Assembly (NCBI RefSeq): GCF_001665535.1
Contig: NZ_LZSQ01000128.1
Span: 1-64,000, forward strand
Direction: 5' to 3'
Source of the DNA: Mycobacterium sp. 852002-51961_SCH5331710
GTDB taxonomy: Bacteria > Actinomycetota > Actinomycetes > Mycobacteriales > Mycobacteriaceae
Length of the DNA stretch: 64,000 nucleotides
Shown here one piece after another: positions 40,719 through 49,759 of this stretch; the stretch's first letter is position 1, and every line of letters starts with the position of its first letter. Position numbers and translations under genes: made by a program. Below the pieces are notes generated by a model. It worked only from the letters and a program-made list of their open reading frames with translations. It was not told the origin of the DNA and searched no databases.

Positions 40719-41945
40719 TTAACGCAGCGCCTGGTCGAGATCGGCCAGCAGGTCGTCCGTTCCCTCCAGGCCCACCGAGATTCGCACCACGCCGTCGCCG
40801 AGCCCGATCGCGGCGCGGCCCTCCGGGCCCATCGCGCGGTGCGTGGTGGTCGCCGGATGGGTGATCAACGACTTGGCGTCGCCCAGGTTGTTCGATATGT
40901 CGACGATGCGCAGCTTGTCGAGCACCTCAAAGGCCCGCTCCTTCGTTCCGCCCTTGACCTCGAATGTGACAACCGTTCCGCCGCCGGTCATCTGGCGCTT
41001 GGCCAGGTCGTACTGCGGATGCGACTCCAGGAACGGGTAACGCACCCAGCTCACGGCGGGATGGTCCTCGAGGAACTGCGCGATCCGCTGCGCCGACGTG
41101 TTCTGGTAGTCCACCCGAACCGCAAGCGTCTCCAGTCCTTTGAGCAGTGTCCACGCGTTGAACGGGCTCAGCGCGGGCCCGGTGTGGCGCATCAACTTCT
41201 GCACCGGCTCGTCGATGTACTGCTTGTCGCCGAGGATCGCACCGCCGAGCACGCGCCCCTGCCCGTCGAGGTGCTTGGTCCCCGAGTAGACGACGACGTC
41301 GGCCCCCAGCGGGAAACCCTGCTGCAGGATCGGCGTGGCGAACACGTTGTCCAGCACCACTTTTGCACCCGCGGCGTGGGCGAGCTCAGAAACAGCGGCG
41401 ATGTCCACCAGCGACTGCATCGGATTGGACGGGGTCTCGAAGAACACGGCCTGTGTGGGAACCGAGAGGGCCTCCTCCCACTGCGACAGGTCGTCACCGT
41501 CGACGAACACCGTCTCCACGCCCCAGCGCGGCAGGATTTCGTTGCACACCACGAAGCACGAGCCGAACAGGCTGCGCGCGGCGACCAGCCGATCACCGGC
41601 CCCCAGCAACGCACCGAGCGAGGTGAACACCGCCGCCATCCCCGTCGCGGTCGCGAAACAGGCGGGCGCTCCCTCGATCAGGCGCAGCCGCTCCTCGAAC
41701 ATCGAGATGGTCGGGTTGCCGTAGCGCGAATACACATAGCGATCGATCTCACCGGTGAACGCCTTTTCGGCATCGGCGGCGGAGGCATAGACATAGCCCG
41801 ACGTGAGGAACAGCCCCTCGGCGGTCTCCTCGAATTCCGACCGCAACAGTCCACCGCGCACGCCGATGGTCGCCTGACTGACCCCCTCGGGCAGCTCGGC
41901 GGGTGTCCGGACGGACGGAACCGAATCTTCAGGATGGGAACTCAT
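40719..41945 (-). CDS. metZ: O-succinylhomoserine sulfhydrylase
   Basis: PLP enzyme of trans-sulfuration/direct sulfhydrylation, 408 aa (mycobacterial MetZ about 406), making homocysteine from O-succinylhomoserine and sulfide. The PLP lysine is K224 in YSGTKHLDGQGR; other landmarks are YVYSRYGNPT, FFETPSNP and DNVFATP. The ATG overlaps the rhodanese stop (ATGA). A longer open frame upstream is in a different frame from the rhodanese gene and is not real. Confidence 0.95.
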   Translation of the reverse strand: MSSHPEDSVPSVRTPAELPEGVSQATIGVRGGLLRSEFEETAEGLFLTSGYVYASAADAEKAFTGEIDRYVYSRYGNPTISMFEERLRLIEGAPACFATATGMAAVFTSLGALLGAGDRLVAARSLFGSCFVVCNEILPRWGVETVFVDGDDLSQWEEALSVPTQAVFFETPSNPMQSLVDIAAVSELAHAAGAKVVLDNVFATPILQQGFPLGADVVVYSGTKHLDGQGRVLGGAILGDKQYIDEPVQKLMRHTGPALSPFNAWTLLKGLETLAVRVDYQNTSAQRIAQFLEDHPAVSWVRYPFLESHPQYDLAKRQMTGGGTVVTFEVKGGTKERAFEVLDKLRIVDISNNLGDAKSLITHPATTTHRAMGPEGRAAIGLGDGVVRISVGLEGTDDLLADLDQALR

Positions 41946-42355
41946 GACTGCTTCCAGGGCAGTCCGACGGCCTTCCATCCGGTCCCGCCGCGGTGCCCCT
42001 CCTCGTCGAGGTGGCCCTCGAAGCCGTCGAGGACGTTGTACGACGGCGCGATTCCGGCCTCGGTGGCGGCCTCGGCCGCGCCGATCGACCGGTTGCCCGA
42101 GCGACACAGGAAGACCACCGGGCCAACCTCGGGACCGGTCATCTCGCGGCGCAACTCGTCGACGAACGCGTCGTTGTGCGTGCCGTCGGTGCGGTTCCAC
42201 TCGATGAACACGACCTCGCGCTGCAGCGACGACAGGTCGGGGACACCGACGAAGCGCCACTCGGCGTCGGTGCGGCAGTCCACCAGCACCGCGTTGGGGG
42301 TGCCGGTCAGCAGCTTCCAAGCCTCTTCGGGCGTGATGTCTCCGGCGTAACTCAC
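41942..42355 (-). CDS. Rhodanese-domain protein
   Basis: 137 aa single rhodanese domain; active-site loop LCRSGNRS with the catalytic Cys, and NVLDGFEGHLD. The GTG start (VSYAGDITPEEAW) matches the start I recall for M. tuberculosis Rv0390; an alternative GTG lies 18 bases upstream. Coupled to metZ, so it may deliver sulfane sulfur to, or protect, homocysteine synthesis. Confidence 0.9.
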   Translation of the reverse strand: MSYAGDITPEEAWKLLTGTPNAVLVDCRTDAEWRFVGVPDLSSLQREVVFIEWNRTDGTHNDAFVDELRREMTGPEVGPVVFLCRSGNRSIGAAEAATEAGIAPSYNVLDGFEGHLDEEGHRGGTGWKAVGLPWKQS

Positions 42356-42375
42356 GGTCGTTGAGTGTCCCACAG

Positions 42376-42822
42376 CTACCTGGGACCGGGGGAACAGACC
42401 TTCCACGCATCGCCGTCGCGGATGAAGGTCATGTCGACGATTTTCTTGTCGTCGGGCGACTTGTCGAAGTGGTAGGTCACCTTGGCGGTCGCGCGGTCAC
42501 CGTCGATCGCGACGTCGGTGACGTCGTCGACGAACCGCTCACCGCGCTGGGCGACCGAATCACGTTGGGCGGTAAGCACTTCGGTTTCGTCGTGGGCGTG
42601 CGCCGCACAGGTGTAGCCGCGGAAGTCGGAGTAGTTCTGTCGCTGTAGTGCATCGTTCTGCCCGACCGCGGCGCGGGCCACCTGCTGGTCGGCGGGCTCG
42701 CCTCGGTCGTCGAACAGGTTCAGCAGCCATATTGCGATCACCACGAGCACAAAGATTGTGAGGGCGATCAGGAACGGCGCCGCGGTCTGCCGGTCGCCGG
42801 GGGTGGCCTCCGAATCCGACAC
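42376..42822 (-). CDS. Single-pass membrane protein with NTF2-like extracytoplasmic domain
   Basis: 148 aa: a short cytoplasmic N-terminus, one helix near residues 17-36 (PFLIALTIFVLVVIAIWLL), then a soluble domain with two cysteines (GYTCAAHA and WKVCSPG) and the late motif FIRDGDAWKVC. A similar ending (FRDDQWKIC) occurs in the gene at 55361-56200. Lies 2 bases after purT and upstream of the rhodanese. Function unknown. Confidence 0.72.
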   Translation of the reverse strand: MSDSEATPGDRQTAAPFLIALTIFVLVVIAIWLLNLFDDRGEPADQQVARAAVGQNDALQRQNYSDFRGYTCAAHAHDETEVLTAQRDSVAQRGERFVDDVTDVAIDGDRATAKVTYHFDKSPDDKKIVDMTFIRDGDAWKVCSPGPR

Positions 42823-42824
42823 CG

Positions 42825-44078
42825 CTACCAGAGCCTGCGCAGCGCGGCCGTGACGCGTCGGGCGCGGTCACGGGCGACTATCGGGTCGGGTGCGGTGGCC
42901 AGCGCCACCGCCAGCCGCCGCTTCTCCTCGGTCTCGTCGGGACGATTGAACAGCGCGACGTCGCTCTCGGCGACCGCGAGCGCCTCGGCCAGCACCGCCT
43001 GCGGATCCCGGCCGTTCGCCGGCGTCGCCTCCGCACCCGCGTAAACGACCTCCGCGGCGGCGGGCGAGATCATGATCGTGTCGACCGGCAGCCCGAGGAT
43101 CGCGCGGGCATGCAACTCGAACTCCGAGAGCCGCTGCGAGCGCAGCGTGACCAGCCCGCTGTCGTGCGGGCGCGGACGCACGGTGTCGAAGTAGACCTCG
43201 TCCCCGCGCACCAGCAACTCGACACCGAACACCCCGCGCCCGCCCAGCGAGTTCACGATCCGCGCGGCGATCGACTTCGCGGAGTCCAGTGCGGCGGGCG
43301 TCAACCGCTGCGGCTGCCACGACTCGAGCACATCGCCGTCGGCCTGGCGGTGCCCTATCGGCTCACAGAAGTGCACCGCGGGTCCGGTCGCTCCGACCGT
43401 GCGGATGGTCAGCAGTGTGACCTCGAAATCGATCTCGACCACCGACTCGACCATCACGCGGCCGTGCGGGATCCGGCCGGCGGCGACCGCGCGCTGCCAG
43501 GCGGGCTCGACGTCCTCGGCGCGCACCAGCACCGACTCACCTTCGCCGGCGGCCGAAGCGATCGGCTTGACCACCAACGGGAAACCGGCGTGCTGTGCGA
43601 CCGCGCTCAGCTCCTCGGCCGATCCCGCGAACCAGAACGGAGCGGTCGGCAGGCCAAGCTCGTCGGAGGCCAACCGGCGCAGGCCTTCCCGATCCAGCGA
43701 CAGCCGGGTGCTGCGTGGGGTGGGAAACACCTCCGCGGCGCCGCGTTCGGCGATCGCGATCAGCGCATCGGCCGCGATGACGCCCGCCTCGGCCACCACG
43801 TAGCGCGGGTTCTCCTTTTCGATGAGCGCGGTCAGTTCCTCCGCGTCGTTCATCTTCGCCACGACCGGCCGGTCGGCGACGCCGTGCGCTGGGGCGTCGG
43901 CGTACCGGTCCACCGCGATGACCTCGGTGCCCAGCCGCTGAAACGCCAGCGCCAACTCCCGGCTCAGTTCACCGGAGCCGAGCAACATCACCGCCGAGGC
44001 GGCGGAGGCGCCGGAGACCGGTTCGGGATCGGTCACCGGATCCCCGGCGTCGGCCGCTGCGTCAGAGGTATCAGTCAT
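42825..44078 (-). CDS. purT: Formate-dependent phosphoribosylglycinamide formyltransferase
   Basis: Third step of purine synthesis, adding formate to GAR with ATP; 417 aa ATP-grasp enzyme of usual length. Landmarks: LLGSGELSRELALAFQRLG near the N-terminus, EGLRRLASDELGLPTAP, PLVVKPIASAAGEGESV (ATP-binding), GVFGVELLVRGDEVYFDTVRPRPHDSG, and the RAILGLP segment. Position close to metZ and the rhodanese matches M. tuberculosis. Confidence 0.95.
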   Translation of the reverse strand: MTDTSDAAADAGDPVTDPEPVSGASAASAVMLLGSGELSRELALAFQRLGTEVIAVDRYADAPAHGVADRPVVAKMNDAEELTALIEKENPRYVVAEAGVIAADALIAIAERGAAEVFPTPRSTRLSLDREGLRRLASDELGLPTAPFWFAGSAEELSAVAQHAGFPLVVKPIASAAGEGESVLVRAEDVEPAWQRAVAAGRIPHGRVMVESVVEIDFEVTLLTIRTVGATGPAVHFCEPIGHRQADGDVLESWQPQRLTPAALDSAKSIAARIVNSLGGRGVFGVELLVRGDEVYFDTVRPRPHDSGLVTLRSQRLSEFELHARAILGLPVDTIMISPAAAEVVYAGAEATPANGRDPQAVLAEALAVAESDVALFNRPDETEEKRRLAVALATAPDPIVARDRARRVTAALRRLW

Positions 44079-44201
44079 CGGGGATCCAGCCTGCCAGACG
44101 TCATCGCGTACCCGGTAACGCCGTCGAGCGGACGTCGCGCGGACGTGGTCTGCTCAGCATGCCGACCAACATACGGGCGGCGGAAAGGAGGGTTCGGCAT
44201 C

Positions 44202-45803
44202 GTGGCTGCCTCACTGCTCGCGGTTCTCGTGGTGTCGGTGCTGCTGGCGGCGCTGGCGCGCCGATTCGACCTCTCGGCACCACTCGCGCTCGTCGTCGCC
44301 GGGCTCGCGGCGGGCCTGATCCCCGGCCTTGGCGACATCGAACTCGACCCGGACCTGGTGCTCTTCGTGATCCTGCCGCCCCTGCTGTGGTCGGCGGGCA
44401 TCGAGAGCAGCTACCTGGCCCTGCGCCGCAATGTGCGCCCGATCGCGCTGCTGGCGGTCGGCCTGCCGCTGGCGACGACGGTCGCGGTCGGCGTGGTGGC
44501 CTTCCACACCGTTCCGGAGTTGACGATCCCCGCCGCGTTGACGCTGGGCGCGATCGTCGCCCCGCCAGACGCGGTGTCGGCCACCGCGATCGGCCGTCGT
44601 GTGGGGCTGCCGCGGCGCACGATGACGCTGCTCGGCGGCGAGAGCCTGCTCAACGACGCGACCGCGCTGACCGCGTACAAGGTGGCGCTCGCCGCGGCGG
44701 TCGGGGCCGCGACGAGCTGGGGCGACGGCCTGGCCACGTTCGCCCTCGCGGCGGCGGGCGGCGTCGTGGTCGGCGCGGTGCTGGGGGCGCTGCTGTCGTG
44801 GATTCGATGGCGCCTCGACGATCCGCTCGCCGAGAGCGCCCTCGGCCTGGTCGCGCCGTTCCTGATCTATTTGGCCGCCGAGGAGATCCGCGGCTCCGGC
44901 GTGCTCGCGGTCGTGGTGGCCGCGCTGATCGCCGGGCAGCGCTCGACCCGCGCCAGCTACGCCACCCGGCTGCAGGACTTCGCCGTGTGGAAGGCCGTTC
45001 AGCTGGTGCTGGAATCGTTCGCGTTCCTGATGATCGGTTTGCAGCTGCCGAAGGTGGTGAGCGAGCTGGCCGGGATATCGGCGGCGACGATCGCGGTCGC
45101 CTCGGCGGCGGTGGTGGCGACCGTCATCGTGGTGCGCATCGTATGGATGTACCTGTTCGCGTATCTGCCGCGGCTGCTCTCACCGCGGATCCGCCGCGAC
45201 GAACCGGCTCCCACCCCGGCGCAGGTGTTCGTGCTGGGGTGGGCCGGCATGCGCGGCGTGGTGTCGCTGGCCGCCGCCTTCGGTGTTCCGCTCGCGACGC
45301 TGTCCGGAACCCCGTTCCCCGGCCGGCCTCAGCTGGTGTTCCTGACGTTCGTCGTGGTGGTTGGCACGCTGCTGCTGCACGGGTTGACGTTGCCGTGGCT
45401 GATCCGTCGGCTCGGGGTGACCGGCGGCGAGGCGGCCGCCGACGCCCGTGCCGAAGCGGCGGCGCAGGACAAGGCGTCGCGGGCGGCCGCCGAGCGGCTC
45501 GAGGAGCTGCTGACCGACGGCCAGGCCGGCGAGGTGCCCGCCAAAGCCGGCGATGTGCTGCGCGCCTGGAACGCTCAGCGGCGCAAGTCGGCGTTCGAGC
45601 GGCTCAGCCGCGGTGCCACCGGCACGGCGGCCGACACCGACGAGAGCCCGTCCGCGGCGTTTCGCCGGCTGCGGCTGGAAATGCTGGCCGCGGAGCGGGC
45701 GGCGTTCATCGCCGAGCGCGACGGCGGCCGCATCGACGACGAGGTGCTGCGCTCGGTGTTGCGCAACCTCGACCTGGAAGAGGCGACCCTCAACTCGAGA
45801 TAG
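44202..45803 (+). CDS. Na+/H+ antiporter, CPA1/NhaP family
   Basis: 533 aa from a GTG with AAAGGAGG ahead. About 12 membrane helices to residue 420, carrying the CPA1 motifs APPDAVSATAIGRR and GGESLLNDATAL (catalytic Asp), and ESFAFLMIGLQLP. The last 110 residues are a hydrophilic, helical cytoplasmic tail. Exchanges monovalent cations for protons for pH or salt control. Divergent from purT; the 3' end overlaps the MarR gene by 14 bases. Confidence 0.9.
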   Translation: MAASLLAVLVVSVLLAALARRFDLSAPLALVVAGLAAGLIPGLGDIELDPDLVLFVILPPLLWSAGIESSYLALRRNVRPIALLAVGLPLATTVAVGVVAFHTVPELTIPAALTLGAIVAPPDAVSATAIGRRVGLPRRTMTLLGGESLLNDATALTAYKVALAAAVGAATSWGDGLATFALAAAGGVVVGAVLGALLSWIRWRLDDPLAESALGLVAPFLIYLAAEEIRGSGVLAVVVAALIAGQRSTRASYATRLQDFAVWKAVQLVLESFAFLMIGLQLPKVVSELAGISAATIAVASAAVVATVIVVRIVWMYLFAYLPRLLSPRIRRDEPAPTPAQVFVLGWAGMRGVVSLAAAFGVPLATLSGTPFPGRPQLVFLTFVVVVGTLLLHGLTLPWLIRRLGVTGGEAAADARAEAAAQDKASRAAAERLEELLTDGQAGEVPAKAGDVLRAWNAQRRKSAFERLSRGATGTAADTDESPSAAFRRLRLEMLAAERAAFIAERDGGRIDDEVLRSVLRNLDLEEATLNSR

Positions 45804-46275
45804 CGGACCGTTCGAGCTCGTTGCGGAACCTGCGCATGGCCTCGATCAGCGCACCGAACGTGCGATGCGCCGCGGTCAGATCCTCATCGGGAAGGCCGGC
45901 CAGCGCGTCGCGGGTGCTTTCCCCGAGCGGGGTGAAAAACCCTCGGGCGACGTCCATTCCGTGATCGGCCACCCGCAGGATCACCTTGCGGCGGTCACGG
46001 GGATCCGATTCGCGCCGGAAGTGGCCCGAGGTGATCATCCGCTCGACGAGGTAGGTGATGGCCGCGGCCGACATGCCCATCCGCTTGCGCAGGTCCCCCG
46101 CCGTCAACGGCGCTCCCTCGGTCTCGGCGACCATCACATGGAGCAGTGCGCGAAAGTCGTTCGCCGCGACCTCATGTCGGCTCGCGAACAGCCGGCCGAT
46201 CTCATCGGATTCGGCGTTCATCGCCCGCACGTCGGCGGCGATCGCCGCCTCGAGCGCGTCGCGGTCCTCTGGCAC
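45790..46275 (-). CDS. MarR-family transcriptional regulator
   Basis: 161 aa from a GTG (VPEDRDALEAAI). Winged helix-turn-helix: LTAGDLRKRMGMSAAAITYLVERMITSGHF, followed by the wing DPRDRRKVILRV. Divergent from the MMPL-type transporter with 69 bases between, so it most likely represses that gene and itself. The intergenic DNA is AT-rich, as MarR sites usually are. Confidence 0.9.
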   Translation of the reverse strand: MPEDRDALEAAIAADVRAMNAESDEIGRLFASRHEVAANDFRALLHVMVAETEGAPLTAGDLRKRMGMSAAAITYLVERMITSGHFRRESDPRDRRKVILRVADHGMDVARGFFTPLGESTRDALAGLPDEDLTAAHRTFGALIEAMRRFRNELERSAISS

Positions 46276-46304
46276 GCCGAAAGCATAGGCCGAGTCGGCG
46301 AGGC

Positions 46305-46344
46305 CGGTTTGATTATTAGTTAAGTTTTTGAAATATTTGTAGGC
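46305..46344. promoter_or_regulatory. AT-rich control region between the MarR and MmpL genes
   Basis: A sharply AT-rich stretch in otherwise GC-rich DNA (GATTATTAGTTAAGTTTTTG, then AAATATTT, an 8-base palindrome at 46331-46338) just before the transporter ATG. It is the natural place for the promoter and the MarR operator. No long palindrome was found. Confidence 0.5.
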
Positions 46345-48336
46345 ATGTCCCGCCGACTCTCCTGGATCCTCGCGGTGCTCGTGGTGCTCCTGTCCGGCGC
46401 GCTGATGGCGTTGGTCGGCAGCGACGACTCGAGCTCGCGGTCGCCCGTGCCCGTCCCCGACGACGCCGAGTCCGCACGCGTTGACGCGCTGCGAGGGCAA
46501 TTCCCCGGCGGCGAGCAGGTTCCCGCGATCGTCGTGATCACGCGCACCGACGGCGCGCCGCTGAGCCCCGCCGACACCGGTGCCGTCGAGCGGAAATGGC
46601 CCGGCGCGCAGGTGTCCGAGGACGGCGCCGCCGCATTGGCGGTGATCCCGATGAGCTCCGAGCTCAGCGGCTTCGAGCTCACCGACGAGGTGAAGAAGGT
46701 CCGCGCCCAAGCCGCGGAGGGCCTGCCCGGCGGCTTGCGCACCGAGGTAACCGGCGGTCCGGCCTTCGGCGCCGACATCGCGAACTCGTTCTCCGGCGCC
46801 AACTTCACGCTGCTCGCGGTCACCGCGACTGTGGTGGCTCTGCTGCTGATCGTCACCTACCGGTCGCCGGTGTTGTGGCTGGTGCCGTTGGCGGTCATCG
46901 GATTCGCCGACCGGGTGGCCGCCGTCTTGGGAACCGCCGTCGCCCAGGCGGTCGGCATGAGCCCGGACGGTTCCACGTCGGGTATCACCAGCGTGCTGGT
47001 GTTCGGCGCGGGCACCAACTACGCGCTGCTGCTCATCTCGCGGTACCGAGAAGAGTTGGGCCGCACCGAGAACCACCACGACGCGCTGAACATCGCGGTG
47101 CGCCGCGCAGGACCGGCCATCGTCGCCAGCAATGCGACCGTGGTGCTCGCGCTCCTGACGCTGGTGCTCGCGTCGTCGCCGAGCGTGCGCAGCCTCGGCG
47201 TGCAGGCCGCCGCCGGCCTCGTCGTCGCCGCGGTGTTCGTGCTGCTGGTGCTGCCACCGCTGCTCGGGCTGTTCGGCAAGCGACTGTTCTGGCCGTTCAT
47301 CCCGAAGACCGGCGACCGGGTGCTCACCGACAGCGGCCTGTGGCACCGCATCGCGGAATCGGTGGCCCGCAGGCCCGGGCGCGTCGCGACCGTCGCGATC
47401 GCCGGTCTCGCGTTGCTGTGCATCGGGTTGACGGCCACCCCGATCGGACTGTCGCAGACCGAACAGTTCCGCGTGCAGGCCGAGTCGGTCAGCGGGTACT
47501 CGCGGCTGGCCGAGCACTTCCCCAGCGGCCTGACGGACCCCACCCGCGTCATCGCGTCCACCGACCGCGCCGCCGAGGTGCAACGCGCAATCACTGAGAC
47601 ACCCGGCGTGGTGTCGGCCAATCCCGCCGGCGAAACCCCCGACGGCCTGACGCAGTGGTCGGTCGTGCTCGACGCCGAACCCGCCTCGGACCGCGCCTTC
47701 GAAACCGTTGACGCCCTCCGTGATTCGGTGCGAGCAGCCGACCCGGACGCTCTGGTCGGCGGATCCGACGCCACCGCCCGCGACGCCAGCGCCTCCGCCT
47801 CCCGCGACCGTGCGGTCGTCATCCCGGCGATCCTGATCGTCGTGCTCGCGGTGCTGTACGTGTTGCTGCGCGCCGCGCTCGCGCCGCTGATCCTCGTTGC
47901 GGTCACGGTGCTGAGCGCCCTGGCCGCGCTGGGCTTGGGCGGCTGGGCCAGCGTGCACGTGTTCGGCTTCCCCGCGCTCGACAACACCACGCCGCTGTTC
48001 GCGTTCCTGTTCCTCGTCGCCCTCGGCGTCGACTACACGATCTTCCTGGTCACCAGGGCGCGTGAGGAAACTCCTGAGTACGGCACCCGCGGCGGCATCG
48101 TGCGGGCGGTATCGGCGACCGGTGCGGTGATCACCAGCGCGGGCATCGTGCTGGCCGCGGTGTTCTGCGTGCTCGGCGTGCTGCCTCTGATCGTGCTGAC
48201 GCAGATCGGCATCATCGTCGGCCTCGGCATCCTGCTCGACACGTTCGTCGTGCGCACGGTGATCATCCCGGCGCTGTTCACGCTGATCGGGCCGCGCATC
48301 TGGTGGCCGGCACTCAAAGCCGCCGATCCGGGCTAG
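46345..48336 (+). CDS. MmpL/RND-type membrane transporter
   Basis: 663 aa, two repeats of the MMPL architecture: helix 1, an external domain, then a bundle of helices (FGAGTNYALLLISRYREEL in the first half; FLVALGVDYTIFLVTRAREE in the second), with the conserved GxxxDY-type proton-relay region. Smaller than the 900-plus aa lipid-exporting MmpLs and closer to general actinobacterial MMPL pumps for drugs or lipids. Divergent from the MarR gene, its probable regulator. The P450-ferredoxin pair follows 16 bases downstream and could be co-transcribed. Confidence 0.9.
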   Translation: MSRRLSWILAVLVVLLSGALMALVGSDDSSSRSPVPVPDDAESARVDALRGQFPGGEQVPAIVVITRTDGAPLSPADTGAVERKWPGAQVSEDGAAALAVIPMSSELSGFELTDEVKKVRAQAAEGLPGGLRTEVTGGPAFGADIANSFSGANFTLLAVTATVVALLLIVTYRSPVLWLVPLAVIGFADRVAAVLGTAVAQAVGMSPDGSTSGITSVLVFGAGTNYALLLISRYREELGRTENHHDALNIAVRRAGPAIVASNATVVLALLTLVLASSPSVRSLGVQAAAGLVVAAVFVLLVLPPLLGLFGKRLFWPFIPKTGDRVLTDSGLWHRIAESVARRPGRVATVAIAGLALLCIGLTATPIGLSQTEQFRVQAESVSGYSRLAEHFPSGLTDPTRVIASTDRAAEVQRAITETPGVVSANPAGETPDGLTQWSVVLDAEPASDRAFETVDALRDSVRAADPDALVGGSDATARDASASASRDRAVVIPAILIVVLAVLYVLLRAALAPLILVAVTVLSALAALGLGGWASVHVFGFPALDNTTPLFAFLFLVALGVDYTIFLVTRAREETPEYGTRGGIVRAVSATGAVITSAGIVLAAVFCVLGVLPLIVLTQIGIIVGLGILLDTFVVRTVIIPALFTLIGPRIWWPALKAADPG

Positions 48337-48352
48337 CGGGTAGCGTCGTGTC

Positions 48353-49561
48353 ATGACGCAAGCACCGGAACTGCCGCCGCTGCACATGCGTCGCGACGCG
48401 TTCGATCCGACCCCGGCGCTGACCGAGATCCGCGAGACCTCCGGCGTCCGCACGGTCGTCAACTCCTTCGGCATGACCGTGTACCTGGTCACCCGGCACG
48501 ACGACGTCAAACAGGTGCTGTCCGACCACGAGCGGTTCTCCAACGGCCGCCCGCCGGGCTTCGTCCTCCCGGGTGCGCCGACGCTGTCGGAGGAGGAGCT
48601 GGCCAGTTCGCGTGCCGGCAACCTGCTCGGCCTCGACCCGCCGGAACACCAGCGACTGCGCCGCATGCTCACCCCGGAGTTCACGATCCGGCGGATCAAG
48701 CGGCTCGAGCCCCGCATCCTCGAGATCGTCTCGACGCACCTGGACATGATGGAAACCGCCGGTGCCCCCGCCGATCTCGTCGAGCACTTCGCATTGCCGA
48801 TCCCATCGCTGGTCATCTGCGAACTGCTCGGCGTGCCGTACGAGGACCGCGATGATTTCCAGCACCGCAGCGCGCGCCAGCTGGATCTGTCGCTTCCGTT
48901 CACCGAGCGCCTCGAACTGCAGCGCGCCGGTCGGGCGTACATGCGGTCGCTGGTCGAGCGCGCCCGGCGCAGGCCCGGCGACGACATCCTCGGCATGCTG
49001 GTCCGGGAACACGGCGCCGAGCTCACCGACGACGAACTGGTCGGCATCGCCGGGCTGCTGCTGCTCGCCGGCCACGAAACCACCTCGAACATGCTGGGAT
49101 TGGGCACGCTTGCCCTGCTCCGGCATCCCGATCAGCTCGCCGCCGTCCGCGACGATCCCGATGCGGTCGGACCCGCGGTCGAAGAGCTGCTGCGGTGGTT
49201 GTCGATCGTGCACAGCGCGATCCCACGCATCACGACCACCGACGTCGAGATCGCCGGTGTCGCGATCCCGGCCGGCCAGCTGGTGTTCGCGTCGCTGCCG
49301 TCGGCCAATCGCGATCCCGACTTCATCGACGACCCCGACGTTCTCGACATCGGCCGCGGCGCCGCGGGTCACCTCGCATTCGGCCACGGCGTACACCACT
49401 GCCTCGGCGCACCGCTGGCCCGAATGGAGATGCGGGTCGCGTTTCCCGCTCTGCTGCAACGCTTCCCGGCGCTGCGACTGGCCGAGGACTTCGGCGATGT
49501 GCAGTTCCGGTCGTTCCACTTCATCTACGGTCTGAAGTCGCTGTCAGTCGATTGGAGGTGA
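48353..49561 (+). CDS. Cytochrome P450
   Basis: 402-aa soluble P450. I-helix oxygen motif AGHETT, ExxR in EELLRW, and the haem loop FGHGVHHCLGAPLAR with Cys350 as the iron ligand. The CYP family number cannot be given by eye. It needs an electron donor, and a ferredoxin gene follows 6 bases later. A separate ferredoxin reductase is not in the window. Substrate unknown. Confidence 0.95.
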   Translation: MTQAPELPPLHMRRDAFDPTPALTEIRETSGVRTVVNSFGMTVYLVTRHDDVKQVLSDHERFSNGRPPGFVLPGAPTLSEEELASSRAGNLLGLDPPEHQRLRRMLTPEFTIRRIKRLEPRILEIVSTHLDMMETAGAPADLVEHFALPIPSLVICELLGVPYEDRDDFQHRSARQLDLSLPFTERLELQRAGRAYMRSLVERARRRPGDDILGMLVREHGAELTDDELVGIAGLLLLAGHETTSNMLGLGTLALLRHPDQLAAVRDDPDAVGPAVEELLRWLSIVHSAIPRITTTDVEIAGVAIPAGQLVFASLPSANRDPDFIDDPDVLDIGRGAAGHLAFGHGVHHCLGAPLARMEMRVAFPALLQRFPALRLAEDFGDVQFRSFHFIYGLKSLSVDWR

Positions 49562-49567
49562 CGAGAA

Positions 49568-49759
49568 GTGAAGGTGCACGCCGACCGCGACGTCTGCATC
49601 CAGGCTGGCAACTGCGTGATGTCGGCCGATGCCGTTTTCGACCAGGACGACGACGGCATCGTCGTGGTGCTGGTCGATGAGGTGCCCGACGACGAACTCG
49701 ACCGCGCCCGCGAAGCCGTGAAGCTCTGTCCCTCACAGGCTTTGCGGCTGGTCGACTAA
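49568..49759 (+). CDS. 3Fe-4S-type ferredoxin, P450 partner
   Basis: 63 aa. Only three cluster cysteines are placed as in 3Fe-4S ferredoxins: C10 and C16 in DVCIQAGNC and C54 in LCPSQAL. GTG start, 6 bases after the P450 stop, with GGAGGTGA overlapping the P450 end as RBS. Expected to pass electrons to that P450. Confidence 0.93.
   Translation: MKVHADRDVCIQAGNCVMSADAVFDQDDDGIVVVLVDEVPDDELDRAREAVKLCPSQALRLVD

Noticed and set aside
43110-44201. Upstream extension of the CPA1 antiporter into the purT region
   Set aside because: It runs antisense to purT and reads as Arg/His-rich noise; AAAGGAGG before the GTG at 44202 marks the true start.
45790-49107. A very long minus-strand open frame (about 1100 codons) across the MmpL and P450 genes
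   Set aside because: It is an antisense shadow of high-GC coding sequence, low in complexity and rich in Arg/Ser/His; only its last 162 codons (the MarR gene) have a recognisable fold.
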